DNA of 28,357 nucleotides from a virus (IMGVR_UViG_3300042563_003875:1-28357), one strand, 5' to 3'; counted from the first letter of the stretch, positions 1 through 5,750 are shown. The notes: generated from the letters alone by a model not told the origin. Made by a program: numbers and translations.

Positions 1-18
1 AGTTTGGTAGTGGAACAT
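1..18 (-). CDS. Start of a minus-strand gene cut by the window edge
   Basis: An ATG on the minus strand at 18-16 opens a frame (M-F-H-Y-Q) that runs off the left edge. The support is its context: it is preceded by the same CCACCTCTCCCCAC leader that precedes the ATG of the next gene (start 298), and it follows that gene's stop by about 20 bases, the usual spacing in this minus-strand operon. Nothing can be said about the product. Confidence 0.4.
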
Positions 19-37
19 AGTGGGGAGAGGTGGGGGG

Positions 38-298
38 TTAGAGATCAGCGGGGCATTCCATCCATTTTGTGATCACCGAATCGAAGGATTCCTCGGTGTG
101 GGCATCGCACCAGACGCCATCAAGGGCGGTCCCCCCCTGAGCGTAGTAGGCAATGAAGATGCCCTCCTCATCGGAGGCGAGGACGAGCCGGAGGTTGTTC
201 GGCAGGAACTCTGCGGCGGGGATCCATGCCGGGAAAATCCCGGTGGGAGTGTTGGCGATGAGTATTGGCATCAGGTTGTGGAATTGCAGGGCGGTCAT
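38..298 (-). CDS. Hypothetical protein, 86 aa
   Basis: This small, mildly acidic soluble protein is not one I recognise. It has no signal peptide or membrane segment; a hydrophobic core stretch 'LRLVLASDEEGIFIAYYAQGG' near residues 36-56 suggests a small folded beta-rich domain. It is the left-most complete gene of the minus-strand early operon and lies about 20 bases from its neighbour at 320-679. The ATG at 298 is preceded by a C-rich leader, not a Shine-Dalgarno sequence. The gene is judged real because of regular spacing, shared strand and shared start context; the overlapping plus-strand frames look like GC shadows. Confidence 0.65.
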   Translation of the reverse strand: MTALQFHNLMPILIANTPTGIFPAWIPAAEFLPNNLRLVLASDEEGIFIAYYAQGGTALDGVWCDAHTEESFDSVITKWMECPADL

Positions 299-319
299 GC
301 AGGTGGGGAGAGGTGGGGG

Positions 320-679
320 TCAGCTGAGCAGGGCGGCGAGATAGGCGACCCCGTCCGGGGTGATGGTGAGGTGGATGTATCGGCGGATCCGGTAGTCACC
401 CGGGGTGGAGCCGGACTCGTTTTTTTTGGCGACCACCCCGGCGTCTGCCAAGACTTGTGCGGTGTAGAGGGATGCCTCCTTCGGGATGCCGGTCCGCCCG
501 CGGATGTCCACCAGCCGCAGGCCTGCGACGGGGTGGGTATGGAGGGCGGCGAGCATCGCCAGACCATCGTTGGATATACCCAGGGGATTGCGGGCGCGGG
601 TCCGGCGGCAGATGCTGCCGAGGGCATGGAGCCGACCGGTCAAGGCAAGCGGGGGAGTGGAAAGGGAAACAGTGTCCAT
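320..679 (-). CDS. Winged-helix (MarR-like) DNA-binding protein
   Basis: The protein has 119 aa. Residues about 39-119 look like a winged helix: helix-rich 'GLAMLAALHTHP', then 'LVDIRGRTGIPKEASLYTAQ' with the recognition helix around 66-80, then 'LADAGVVAKK' and a wing 'RRYIHLTITPDGVAYLAALL'. This is the general layout of MarR/PadR-like regulators. Residues 1-35 are basic and probably flexible. In a phage early operon such a protein would regulate transcription; its target is unknown. It lies 25 bases after the ParB-like gene, with the leader CCCCACCCTACC directly before ATG. Family assignment is by motif shape only. Confidence 0.7.
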   Translation of the reverse strand: MDTVSLSTPPLALTGRLHALGSICRRTRARNPLGISNDGLAMLAALHTHPVAGLRLVDIRGRTGIPKEASLYTAQVLADAGVVAKKNESGSTPGDYRIRRYIHLTITPDGVAYLAALLS

Positions 680-704
680 GGTAGGGTGGGGAGGGTTGAG
701 GAGG
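680..704 (-). promoter_or_regulatory. C-rich start leader motif CCCCACC(CT)ACC-ATG (best example)
   Basis: Directly before the ATG at 679 the coding strand reads CCCTCCCCACCCTACC. Near-copies precede the minus-strand ATGs at 18, 298, 1634 and 2053, and related leaders precede the plus-strand starts at 5334, 6391, 20246, 23062 and 23574. These spacers are almost free of G and carry no Shine-Dalgarno sequence next to the start. They may keep the start region unstructured or be recognised by a different route. Confidence 0.6.
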
Positions 705-1634
705 TTATTTGACGGTCAGACCGGCGGCTTGGGCGGCCTTGGTGGCGGTGGCGAGGGATTCCCGCAGCTCGGCGAGGATGTGGGACTTCTGCGCGGCGGG
801 CAGATCAGGCCGGGCCATGGCGGCCAGGGCCATCGTGGTGGTGTGGGTGCAGAGGCTGGTGGTGGTGGTGTGCAGCGCCAGTGGGGTCAGGTGCGCCCAG
901 CTTTTGCAGGCGCTGAGTTCCGTTTCCCACTCGGCCAGCATGTCGCTGTATTTGTCAGAGACCCGGGCGGCCTCGGCATCGGCGGCGGTGATGGCATCAA
1001 CCGGGGCGGTGGCTGGCTTGAGACTGTTGGGGCTGGGCCGCAGGTCAGCGAGGATCTGCCCGAGGCCTTCCCCGCTCCAGATGCGCTCCTCCACGGCGGC
1101 CCGGGCTGCGGCGGCGTTTTTGCTGGTAGTAAACCGTTTGTCAGTGGTGAAAATCCGGTAAAGGGCGGCGGCTTCCTTCATCAGGCTGCGGCTCACTCCG
1201 GCCGCATGGGCGGCATCCTCCAGACTTGGACATTCAATGTCCGACCCCTTTTTGCAGGAGGTGGAGGCATTGGCCACCGTGGGAACCAGCCAGAGGTGCA
1301 GCCAGGCCTTCTGGCCCTTGCTCATGCTGCGGCGGGCGAAGATCTCCGACCGGATGATTTCCATGGCATCCGCTGCGCAGACATATTCAACCGGCACGGT
1401 GGCCAGCCCGGCTTCCAAGGCCCAGGCCAGCCGGTGCCGACCGTCCACCACTTCGGTGGTGCCGTCGATCACTTGCAGGGGGACGCGGATCTTGCCAGAC
1501 TTCGTGACGCTGAGCAGCCCCGCGGCAAACTCGGCGCGGGTGTCATCGGTATCTACGGCGGAGAGCATCAGGATGCGGTCCAGCAGTGGGCTGATGGTCA
1601 GGGAAGCGGGGTGGAGGTGTGTGAATTCAGACAT
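705..1634 (-). CDS. ParB/Srx-type nuclease-domain protein
   Basis: The protein has 309 aa. Residues about 10-90 form a ParB N-terminal domain: 'EVVDGRHRLA' (61-70) is the conserved D-G-x-x-R-x-x-A box and is followed by 'GLATVPVEYV' (76-85). A region at about 137-160 ('LEDAAHAAGVSRSLMKEAAA') resembles the helix-turn-helix that follows in ParB/KorB-like proteins. The C-terminal third is Ala/Thr-rich and helical. ParB-fold proteins use CTP or act as nucleases, and phage versions often act in early DNA functions rather than segregation; no ParA ATPase is in the window. It is encoded in the minus-strand early operon with a C-rich leader before the ATG. A long plus-strand frame over the same DNA is an antisense shadow. 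Confidence 0.8.
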   Translation of the reverse strand: MSEFTHLHPASLTISPLLDRILMLSAVDTDDTRAEFAAGLLSVTKSGKIRVPLQVIDGTTEVVDGRHRLAWALEAGLATVPVEYVCAADAMEIIRSEIFARRSMSKGQKAWLHLWLVPTVANASTSCKKGSDIECPSLEDAAHAAGVSRSLMKEAAALYRIFTTDKRFTTSKNAAAARAAVEERIWSGEGLGQILADLRPSPNSLKPATAPVDAITAADAEAARVSDKYSDMLAEWETELSACKSWAHLTPLALHTTTTSLCTHTTTMALAAMARPDLPAAQKSHILAELRESLATATKAAQAAGLTVK

Positions 1635-1675
1635 GGTAGGGTGGGGTGGTTGTTGGTTGGGTGGGGGGAGAGGGA

Positions 1676-2053
1676 TCAGGCGGTGATCTGCGTGGAGGCG
1701 ATCATCTTGCGGGCGATGTTGCTGACGTTGGTGCTGATCAATGTCAGGGCCTTAACGCTGGGGCATCGGTTGAGGCATTCAGCGAGGAAGACCTCTTCGG
1801 CTTCGGGCTGGTTGATCGGGCCGCGAATGGCTCCGGTCAGTTGGAGTAGGTGCCCGTCGCCGTGCTTATAGAGCGCGCTGCAACACCAGAGGTCCCAGGG
1901 GATGCCCATCATGTGGGTGTCGGCGGCCAGTTGGTCGGCGCAGCGGCGGATGTGGCGGTCGGCGGCACTTTGTGCGCGGCGGAATATTAGGAGCAGACCG
2001 AGGGAGGTCAGGATAACGGCGGAGCCAAGGAGGAGGGGGATGGTGTTGTTCAT
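1676..2053 (-). CDS. Membrane-anchored hypothetical protein, 125 aa
   Basis: Residues about 4-24 form one hydrophobic segment ('IPLLLGSAVILTSLGLLLIF') followed by 'RRAQSAADRHIRR'. This predicts an N-terminal anchor with the Arg-rich side, and probably the soluble domain, in the cytoplasm. The remainder is soluble and contains a Cys pair in 'DLWCCSALY'; it ends in a helix-rich region. The family is not recognised. The gene lies between the ParB-like gene and a 76-aa hypothetical in the early minus-strand operon, with the leader CTCCCCACCTACC immediately before its ATG. A superinfection-exclusion role is conceivable for an early membrane protein, but nothing in the sequence shows it. Confidence 0.6.
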   Translation of the reverse strand: MNNTIPLLLGSAVILTSLGLLLIFRRAQSAADRHIRRCADQLAADTHMMGIPWDLWCCSALYKHGDGHLLQLTGAIRGPINQPEAEEVFLAECLNRCPSVKALTLISTNVSNIARKMIASTQITA

Positions 2054-2089
2054 GGTAGGTGGGGAGTAGGGGATTGTGTGGGGGGAGGG

Positions 2090-2320
2090 TCAGGGAAAGG
2101 TAGGGGTCTCGTCGTCGAGACTGAGGAGGATCTGGCGGATGGCGATGGTCTGTTGGTGAGTCAGATCAACCAGTTGTCCGGCGGCAAACCCTGCGGGAGT
2201 GCCATTGAGGAGGGCTGCCAAGGCAGCGGTTCCGGCGGGGTAATCCGCTCCGGGGATGTCTAGGAGGTGTTGGATGGCGGCGCTGGCCAGCCAGCGGCGG
2301 TGGGTGTGGGAGAGGGTCAT
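2090..2320 (-). CDS. Small hypothetical early protein, 76 aa
   Basis: The protein is short, helical and Ala-rich. It contains 'RRWLASAAIQHLLDIPGADY' and later 'LVDLTHQQTIAIRQILLSL', with no membrane segment, and is not recognised. Its ATG at 2320 lacks the C-rich leader of the downstream early genes. Instead, on the coding strand, the upstream bases contain ACGCAAAGCAAA, which differs at one position from ACGCAACGCAAA just before the repressor start. This may therefore be the first gene after a separate early promoter, with the Cro-like gene upstream. Confidence 0.55.
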   Translation of the reverse strand: MTLSHTHRRWLASAAIQHLLDIPGADYPAGTAALAALLNGTPAGFAAGQLVDLTHQQTIAIRQILLSLDDETPTFP

Positions 2321-2369
2321 TGTGTTCTACTTGTGTTTGCTTTGCGTATCGAGAGGGTAAAAAAGGGGG

Positions 2370-2573
2370 TCAGCTGGTGATTTTGTTTTTCCGCTTCCAG
2401 TCCTTGAGGGCGGCCTCGGCGGCGGGGCTTTTGGCGAGGCCCCGGGTCAGGCGGCTGATATAGCTCCGGGTGTAACCCAGATCCCCGGCTGCTTTGGAAT
2501 ACCAGCCGGGTTTAGGACCAGGCCTTACTCGGAGGTAAAGAAATTGCTTGATATTGGAATTAATTGCGTTCAT
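2370..2573 (-). CDS. Cro-like small HTH protein
   Basis: The protein has 67 aa when started at the ATG at 2573-2571 ('MNAINSNIKQFLYLRV..'). The open frame extends upstream to 2726, but that part overlaps the divergent repressor gene, so the inner start is preferred. Residues about 24-44 ('SKAAGDLGYTRSYISRLTRG') form a helix-turn-helix with the recognition helix SYISRLTRG. The basic tail 'LKDWKRKNKITS' could contact DNA. A small HTH gene divergent from a larger HTH gene across a 57-bp operator region is the lambda cro/cI arrangement, so it is likely the lytic-side regulator. Confidence 0.72.
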   Translation of the reverse strand: MNAINSNIKQFLYLRVRPGPKPGWYSKAAGDLGYTRSYISRLTRGLAKSPAAEAALKDWKRKNKITS

Positions 2574-2591
2574 TGTTTCAGTAGATGATGC

Positions 2592-2604
2592 GGTATTTAA
2601 TACC
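2592..2604. promoter_or_regulatory. Palindromic operator candidate GGTATT-T-AATACC
   Basis: This is a perfect 6-bp inverted repeat around one base, in the middle of the divergent HTH gene spacer and overlapping the candidate -10 boxes of both promoters. It is a likely binding site for the repressor, the Cro-like protein or both. Confidence 0.6.
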
Positions 2605-2606
2605 AG

Positions 2607-2628
2607 ACGCAACTTAAACGCAACGCAA
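2607..2628 (+). repeat. Three ACGCAA copies before the repressor start
   Basis: ACGCAA occurs at 2607-2612, 2618-2623 and 2623-2628. The first two sit in an 11-base tandem (ACGCAACTTAA, ACGCAACGCAA). A near copy (ACGCAAAGCAAA, minus strand, about 2337-2348) precedes the start of the 2090-2320 gene. They could be a second operator class; read on the minus strand they give TTGCGT boxes. Confidence 0.45.
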
Positions 2629-2630
2629 AT

Positions 2631-3134
2631 ATGAGATATTCGGAAGATTTCTTCGAACGCCTGCAAAACCTGATGGAACAACGGGGGCTGAGCATGGCGG
2701 AGCTGGCCCGTGCCCTGCATACCCAACCCAGCACCCTGACGCGATGGAAGAATGGGAGCAAGCCCCAGCGGAACACCCTGATGTTGTTGGCCAAGGTGAT
2801 GGGCGTCTCTGATACGTGGATGGCTACCGGAAAGGGCCCGTGCCCGGTGACGGAAAATTCTTCAGCAAATTCAGATTGTTATGGACAGGTGGGTAGAATC
2901 CCCCATCCTGCGCCTATGAGCTACGGAATAAACAGGGACCCCGTCCCCTTGGCAGCAGGATTAGCGGAAACAGTGTTGTGGTCAGTGCTGCGGACCATTC
3001 CCATGCCGGAGCTGTTGGCGATGGTCCCCCGGCTGGCCAGCGACCAGGTCGCCATGCAAGTCGTCCTCGGTGAGGTTGGCCGCCGCGCCACTGATCCTAC
3101 CACTAACGTATCCCTAACTGCTGACTTGTCATGA
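2631..3134 (+). CDS. CI-like XRE-family repressor (short, no peptidase domain)
   Basis: The protein has 167 aa. Residues about 5-62 are a typical XRE helix-turn-helix ('FFERLQNLMEQRGLSMAELA' then 'HTQPSTLTRWKNGSKPQRNT'). The C-terminal part (from about 75) is a linker and a helical region, 'ETVLWSVLRTIPMPELLAMV', with no Ser/Lys S24 peptidase signature. Induction by RecA-style self-cleavage is therefore not expected. It is divergent from the Cro-like gene and its ATG directly follows the ACGCAA repeats. The stop overlaps the next ATG (ATGA at 3131-3134), so the repressor transcript should also carry the secreted-protein gene. It is the likely maintenance regulator of lysogeny. Confidence 0.78.
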   Translation: MRYSEDFFERLQNLMEQRGLSMAELARALHTQPSTLTRWKNGSKPQRNTLMLLAKVMGVSDTWMATGKGPCPVTENSSANSDCYGQVGRIPHPAPMSYGINRDPVPLAAGLAETVLWSVLRTIPMPELLAMVPRLASDQVAMQVVLGEVGRRATDPTTNVSLTADLS

Positions 3135-3901
3135 AAACACCCCCCCGCCTCCGCCGCCTCTCTCTGCTTTTGATATTGGCCAGCATGGCGGGTCCGTTGC
3201 CAGGGGCGGAGGAGGCCCCCCGGGAGTTTGCCCGGTTGGAGACGACCAAGGGCGTGATCTATGAGGGAGTGAAGGTGACCAAGGCGGAGCCGGACGGCCT
3301 GCGCATCACTCACAAAAACGGCGTGGCCAAGGTGCTCTTCCTGGACCTGAAGGATTTCGGGATCGCGGAAAAGTTTGGTTATGACTTCGCGGCGGGAACG
3401 GACTTCGCCACGGCGCAGCAGGAACAGGCGGCCGCGGTGCCGGCCGCCGCCACCCACACCGCGCAGGATCTGGCCGTGGCAGACCGCCAGAGCCGCCAGC
3501 GGGCCGCCGGGGCGGAGGATACCCGGAAGCTGGAGGCAGGCCTCGACAAGCGGGCGGTGCGCGTGGAGTGCGACTCCTTCCAGCAGGCCAAAGTGGGCCT
3601 GATAGGCAGCGTGAAGGTGGGCCACGTGATCCGCTGGGAGGAGAAACCCGGCAGCATGGCCAAGACCATCCCTGTCTGGCAGTATGCCCCCCCGGTGGAC
3701 GCGGTGCTGAGTGGCTACCAATCCCCCATGCAGGGCACGGAGATTTCCCGGTCAGGTCTCACGCGGGATTACATCGCATGGTCTGGCAAGGCGTGGGACA
3801 TCGGCACCGTGACCTATATCACGGTCACCGGAGCCAGCCGGACCGTGAAACACTTCACAGCGGATCGGGCGGCGGCCTTGGCTTATTTCAAGGGGCGCTG
3901 A
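3131..3901 (+). CDS. Secreted/periplasmic protein co-transcribed with the repressor
   Basis: The protein has 256 aa. Residues 1-26 are a signal peptide: basic 'MKTPPRLRR', hydrophobic 'LSLLLILASMAG', and a likely cleavage after PLPGA. Residues about 36-80 contain 'TTKGVIYEGVKVTKAEPDGL' followed by 'RITHKNGVAKVLFLDL', a small beta domain I associate with exported proteins of Verrucomicrobia and relatives. An Ala/Gln-rich helical region (95-140) and a C-terminal beta domain (about 140-256, 'VGLIGSVKVGHVIRWEE') follow. The start overlaps the repressor stop by four bases, so it should be expressed in the lysogen. That suggests a lysogenic-conversion ('moron') gene acting in the envelope. No enzymatic motif is seen. 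Confidence 0.75.
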   Translation: MKTPPRLRRLSLLLILASMAGPLPGAEEAPREFARLETTKGVIYEGVKVTKAEPDGLRITHKNGVAKVLFLDLKDFGIAEKFGYDFAAGTDFATAQQEQAAAVPAAATHTAQDLAVADRQSRQRAAGAEDTRKLEAGLDKRAVRVECDSFQQAKVGLIGSVKVGHVIRWEEKPGSMAKTIPVWQYAPPVDAVLSGYQSPMQGTEISRSGLTRDYIAWSGKAWDIGTVTYITVTGASRTVKHFTADRAAALAYFKGR

Positions 3902-3921
3902 AAACTCAGCGGGAGCGCCCC
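3892..3921 (+). promoter_or_regulatory. Overlapping inverted repeats between 3131 gene and second HTH gene
   Basis: GGGGCGCT (3892-3899) pairs with AGCGCCCC (3914-3921), while CGCTGA (3896-3901) pairs with TCAGCG (3906-3911). The two stems share bases, so they are mutually exclusive. There is no T-run, so this is not a canonical terminator; it could affect translation of the gene starting at 3939. Confidence 0.35.
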
Positions 3922-3938
3922 CCCCCCGCCAGAGAGCC

Positions 3939-4385
3939 ATGAACTACCCAACTTTTGCCACCACCTTAAACCGGGCGCTGACGGAATCCCCTGAGACGGG
4001 AATTCGGAACTCTCTCCAGCTTGCCAAAAAAATCGGGGTGTCCCCCAGCACCGTGACGCGTCACGCGGCGGGTGATAAGCTGCCGACCCCGGAATCCCTG
4101 GAAGCGATGGTGGCGGCGTTTCCTGCGCGGCATCAGGCTTCGCTGATCTCAGCCTACATGCAGGATTCCCTCCCTGTGAGCCTGCGCGGCCGCGTCCATG
4201 CCGAAGTGAAGGAGGGACGCACCAAGGAAGAAGCGGACGATGATGCATCCGTTATTGGGGATTTGCTGATGTCGATGCACCCCTCCGAGGTGCAGGCTTT
4301 CCGTTATCTCCTGGAGCGGGCGGGAAGTCGCCCCGCGGTGCTCCGCGCTTTGCTGGCGGTTGTCCACGCGATGAGGGGGGAATAA
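3939..4385 (+). CDS. Second XRE-like HTH regulator
   Basis: The protein has 148 aa. Residues about 20-60 ('GIRNSLQLAKKIGVSPSTVT' then 'RHAAGDKLPTPESLEAMV') are a helix-turn-helix with the recognition helix SPSTVTRHAAG. The C-terminal half is helical and acidic/basic mixed ('EVKEGRTKEEADDD', then 'SMHPSEVQAFRYLLERAG'), suitable for oligomerisation. It lies 37 bases after the secreted-protein gene and just before a strong terminator, and is probably the last gene of the repressor transcript. It may be a second lysogeny regulator. A CII-like activator role cannot be excluded. Confidence 0.72.
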   Translation: MNYPTFATTLNRALTESPETGIRNSLQLAKKIGVSPSTVTRHAAGDKLPTPESLEAMVAAFPARHQASLISAYMQDSLPVSLRGRVHAEVKEGRTKEEADDDASVIGDLLMSMHPSEVQAFRYLLERAGSRPAVLRALLAVVHAMRGE

Positions 4386-4400
4386 AACGGGAATAAAGCA

Positions 4401-4434
4401 AAAGGCCCGCCGGAGTGATCTGGCGGGCCTTTTT
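4401..4434. terminator. Bidirectional rho-independent terminator
   Basis: AAAGGCCCGCC (4401-4411) and GGCGGGCCTTT (4422-4432) form a perfect 11-bp stem with a 10-base loop, followed by a T-run to 4434 and preceded by A residues. It lies between convergent genes (3939-4385 plus, 4474-4791 minus) and should stop transcription in both directions. Confidence 0.92.
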
Positions 4435-4452
4435 GTTTATTTGTGGTGGGGG

Positions 4453-4471
4453 GCTGCAAGGGGCTTGCAGC
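4453..4471. other. Hairpin at the end of the minus-strand HTH gene
   Basis: GCTGCAAG and CTTGCAGC form a perfect 8-bp stem around GGG, two bases past the stop of the minus-strand gene. No T-run follows on either strand. It may protect the 3' end of the message or assist the terminator at 4401-4434. Confidence 0.5.
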
Positions 4472-4473
4472 GG

Positions 4474-4791
4474 TCAGATCATGCCGCGGGCTCGTTTATA
4501 GTCGTCGAGGTCCCGGCGCAGGATCTTGCGGTCGCGGATGGCGGGGCGGTAGTTTTTCAGCAGGCCTTTTTCGCAGAGGTTTTGAACGGTTCTGCGACAG
4601 ACGCCGAGCTCGGCGGCGACGTCGGCGATGGTCAGGCTGGCCATGCCGTGGAGTGGGATTTGGCGGGTGCGGATCTGGAATAGATCACTGCGGCCGGGCA
4701 TCGGGATGATGTCATACTCCGTACGGAATCCCAGATCGGATTGGACGTAGGCAGTAGCGGGGGGGGACTGGCTCACGGGACATACTACCAT
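4474..4791 (-). CDS. Excisionase/MerR-type HTH protein
   Basis: The protein has 105 aa from the ATG at 4791; TTG at 4800 and later ATGs at 4701 and 4644 are alternatives. The C-terminal 55 residues are the recognisable part: 'LTIADVAAELGVCRRTVQNL' then 'CEKGLLKNYRPAIRDRKILR' and 'RRDLDDYKRARG'. This is the HTH_17/excisionase layout with a wing and a final helix, as in Xis-like or small MerR-like phage proteins. The N-terminal 50 residues have no recognised fold. The gene stands alone, convergent to the lysogeny operon and divergent from the lysis cassette. It could be a recombination directionality factor or a transcription regulator; no integrase is in the window. Confidence 0.72.
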   Translation of the reverse strand: MVVCPVSQSPPATAYVQSDLGFRTEYDIIPMPGRSDLFQIRTRQIPLHGMASLTIADVAAELGVCRRTVQNLCEKGLLKNYRPAIRDRKILRRDLDDYKRARGMI

Positions 4792-4876
4792 GCGTGTCAA
4801 ATTTTCCTGTTATGAGGGGACCCCGCGCCATGGGTGCCAGGGATGCACAAGAAAGGTCCTATCTCCCTGCGCTTGA
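4790..4876 (+). CDS. Possible Cys-rich mini-protein, 28 aa
   Basis: An ATG at 4790 preceded by CATACTACC (similar to the CTACC-ATG starts elsewhere in the window) opens a 28-codon frame ending in TGA at 4876. The product has four Cys residues (C7, C16, C19, C27), including a C-Q-G-C pair, so it could bind a metal. It lies in the otherwise empty 114-base spacer before the lysis cassette. Evidence is weak: the frame is short, and the matching start context overlaps the opposite gene's start. Confidence 0.2.
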   Translation: MRVKFSCYEGTPRHGCQGCTRKVLSPCA

Positions 4877-4905
4877 GTAATTTCCCCGGGCTTTATTGGG
4901 GCGGG

Positions 4906-5322
4906 ATGATCAATCTAACGCTGCTAACCTTAACGCCACCGGCTGGCCTGCGACAATGGATTTTCGGGCAGGCGGACTTCGGTGGCCTGCTGGTTTCCAA
5001 CCTCCTGATCCATATCACCGCCGTGGTGGTGCTGGTGGCGGGGGTCGTTAACATCTGGCACCGGATCAAGCGCAGCCCGCGGATCGAGGACCACTACGCC
5101 ACCAAGGTGGAGCTGAAGTCCGGTCTGGATGGCCTGCGCGTGGCCGGGGACATCAGGCGGAACGAGATCAAGGAAGAGCTGGCGGAGCTGGCCCTGTGCT
5201 TTTCGACTCAGCTGAATGCAATGGATAGCACGCTGGGCCGGGAGCTGAAGGAGCAGAATGCCATGCTGATGTCGATCCAGCGGACCCTCGGGCGGCTGGA
5301 GGGAAACAAGGTCAAAAACTGA
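4906..5322 (+). CDS. Membrane protein with coiled-coil tail (DUF2730/spanin-like candidate)
   Basis: The product has 138 aa from the ATG at 4906; an in-frame GTG at 4834 would add 24 residues. After 'MINLTLLTLTPPAG', residues about 28-51 form one membrane segment ('LLVSNLLIHITAVVVLVAGV') followed by a basic patch 'WHRIKRSPR'. A helical region then runs to the C-terminus ('KEELAELALCFSTQLNAMDS', 'LKEQNAMLMSIQRTLGRLEG') with heptad-like spacing. Mu-like phages carry a similar TM-plus-coiled-coil protein (gp25/DUF2730) near the lysis genes, and inner-membrane spanins have the same shape. The basic patch suggests the helix is cytoplasmic, which argues against a spanin. It opens the lysis cassette. 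Confidence 0.6.
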   Translation: MINLTLLTLTPPAGLRQWIFGQADFGGLLVSNLLIHITAVVVLVAGVVNIWHRIKRSPRIEDHYATKVELKSGLDGLRVAGDIRRNEIKEELAELALCFSTQLNAMDSTLGRELKEQNAMLMSIQRTLGRLEGNKVKN

Positions 5323-5333
5323 ACCCCCCTACC

Positions 5334-5750
5334 ATGAAAATTTTCTTCACTTTGTTTATGGGATGTGTGCTGCTGCCATTCTTCCTCTCCTCCTGCGCCA
5401 GCGGGAAAGGGGAGGGGTGGCAGTTTACCACCTTGGCTACCGACTACGGGACACTGGATGTCAGCCGGGACGGATTCAAGGCCACCGGGATGAACCAGAC
5501 CACCGGCTTTAAGCAGGCCGTCGATCTGGTGCAGAAATCCTTTTCGAACTACCTGCTGGCTGCCGGGCTGAAATACGTCACCGGGAAATATTACGATAAC
5601 AAGAACGCCGAGGTGAGCGCCGCCGCCACGGTGGACCTCGAAAAGCTGCGGAATGCGAAATCCTCGGCGGATGCCGCCGCCGCGCTGAAAACGCTGGAGG
5701 CCAACCACGCCGCCGAGGTCGCCGCCGCCACCACCATCCCCCCCCTCTGA
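5334..5750 (+). CDS. Phage lipoprotein, 138 aa
   Basis: Residues 1-20 are a lipoprotein signal with the lipobox L-S-S-C (Cys21), and 'ASGKGEG' follows the Cys. The mature protein has a beta-rich start ('WQFTTLATDYGTLDVSRDGF') and a helical, Ala-rich C-terminus. It should be lipid-anchored, most likely in the outer membrane. It follows the TM/coiled-coil gene by 11 bases, with the leader CCCCCCTACC directly before ATG. In a lysis cassette a small lipoprotein suggests an outer-membrane spanin subunit, but it is longer than usual and a surface-exclusion lipoprotein is equally possible. Confidence 0.65.
   Translation: MKIFFTLFMGCVLLPFFLSSCASGKGEGWQFTTLATDYGTLDVSRDGFKATGMNQTTGFKQAVDLVQKSFSNYLLAAGLKYVTGKYYDNKNAEVSAAATVDLEKLRNAKSSADAAAALKTLEANHAAEVAAATTIPPL

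Larger units (their letters stand above)
2574..2630 (+). promoter_or_regulatory. Divergent early promoter/operator region
   Basis: This is the only spacer between the Cro-like gene (minus) and the repressor-like gene (plus). On the plus strand TTGTTT at 2573-2578 and TTTAAT at 2596-2601 are 17 bases apart, which could be a sigma70-type promoter for the repressor. On the minus strand TTGCGT (2623-2618) and TTAAAT (2600-2595) are also 17 apart. Both candidate -10 boxes fall in the palindrome at 2592-2604. The promoter boxes are weak matches. Confidence 0.55.

Noticed and set aside
486-1871. A 461-codon plus-strand frame across the early minus-strand genes
   Set aside because: It runs antisense to the ParB-like gene, spans several gene boundaries, and is Gly/Arg-rich without recognisable motifs.
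2921-3721. A 266-codon minus-strand frame opposite the repressor and secreted-protein genes
   Set aside because: The plus strand has an HTH domain, a signal peptide and an ATGA gene overlap; the minus frame shows none of these.
4772-4800. TTGACA on the minus strand at 4800-4795 as a promoter for the excisionase-like gene
   Set aside because: No -10-like hexamer lies at 16-18 bases, and the box lies just before the ATG, so transcription would start inside the gene.
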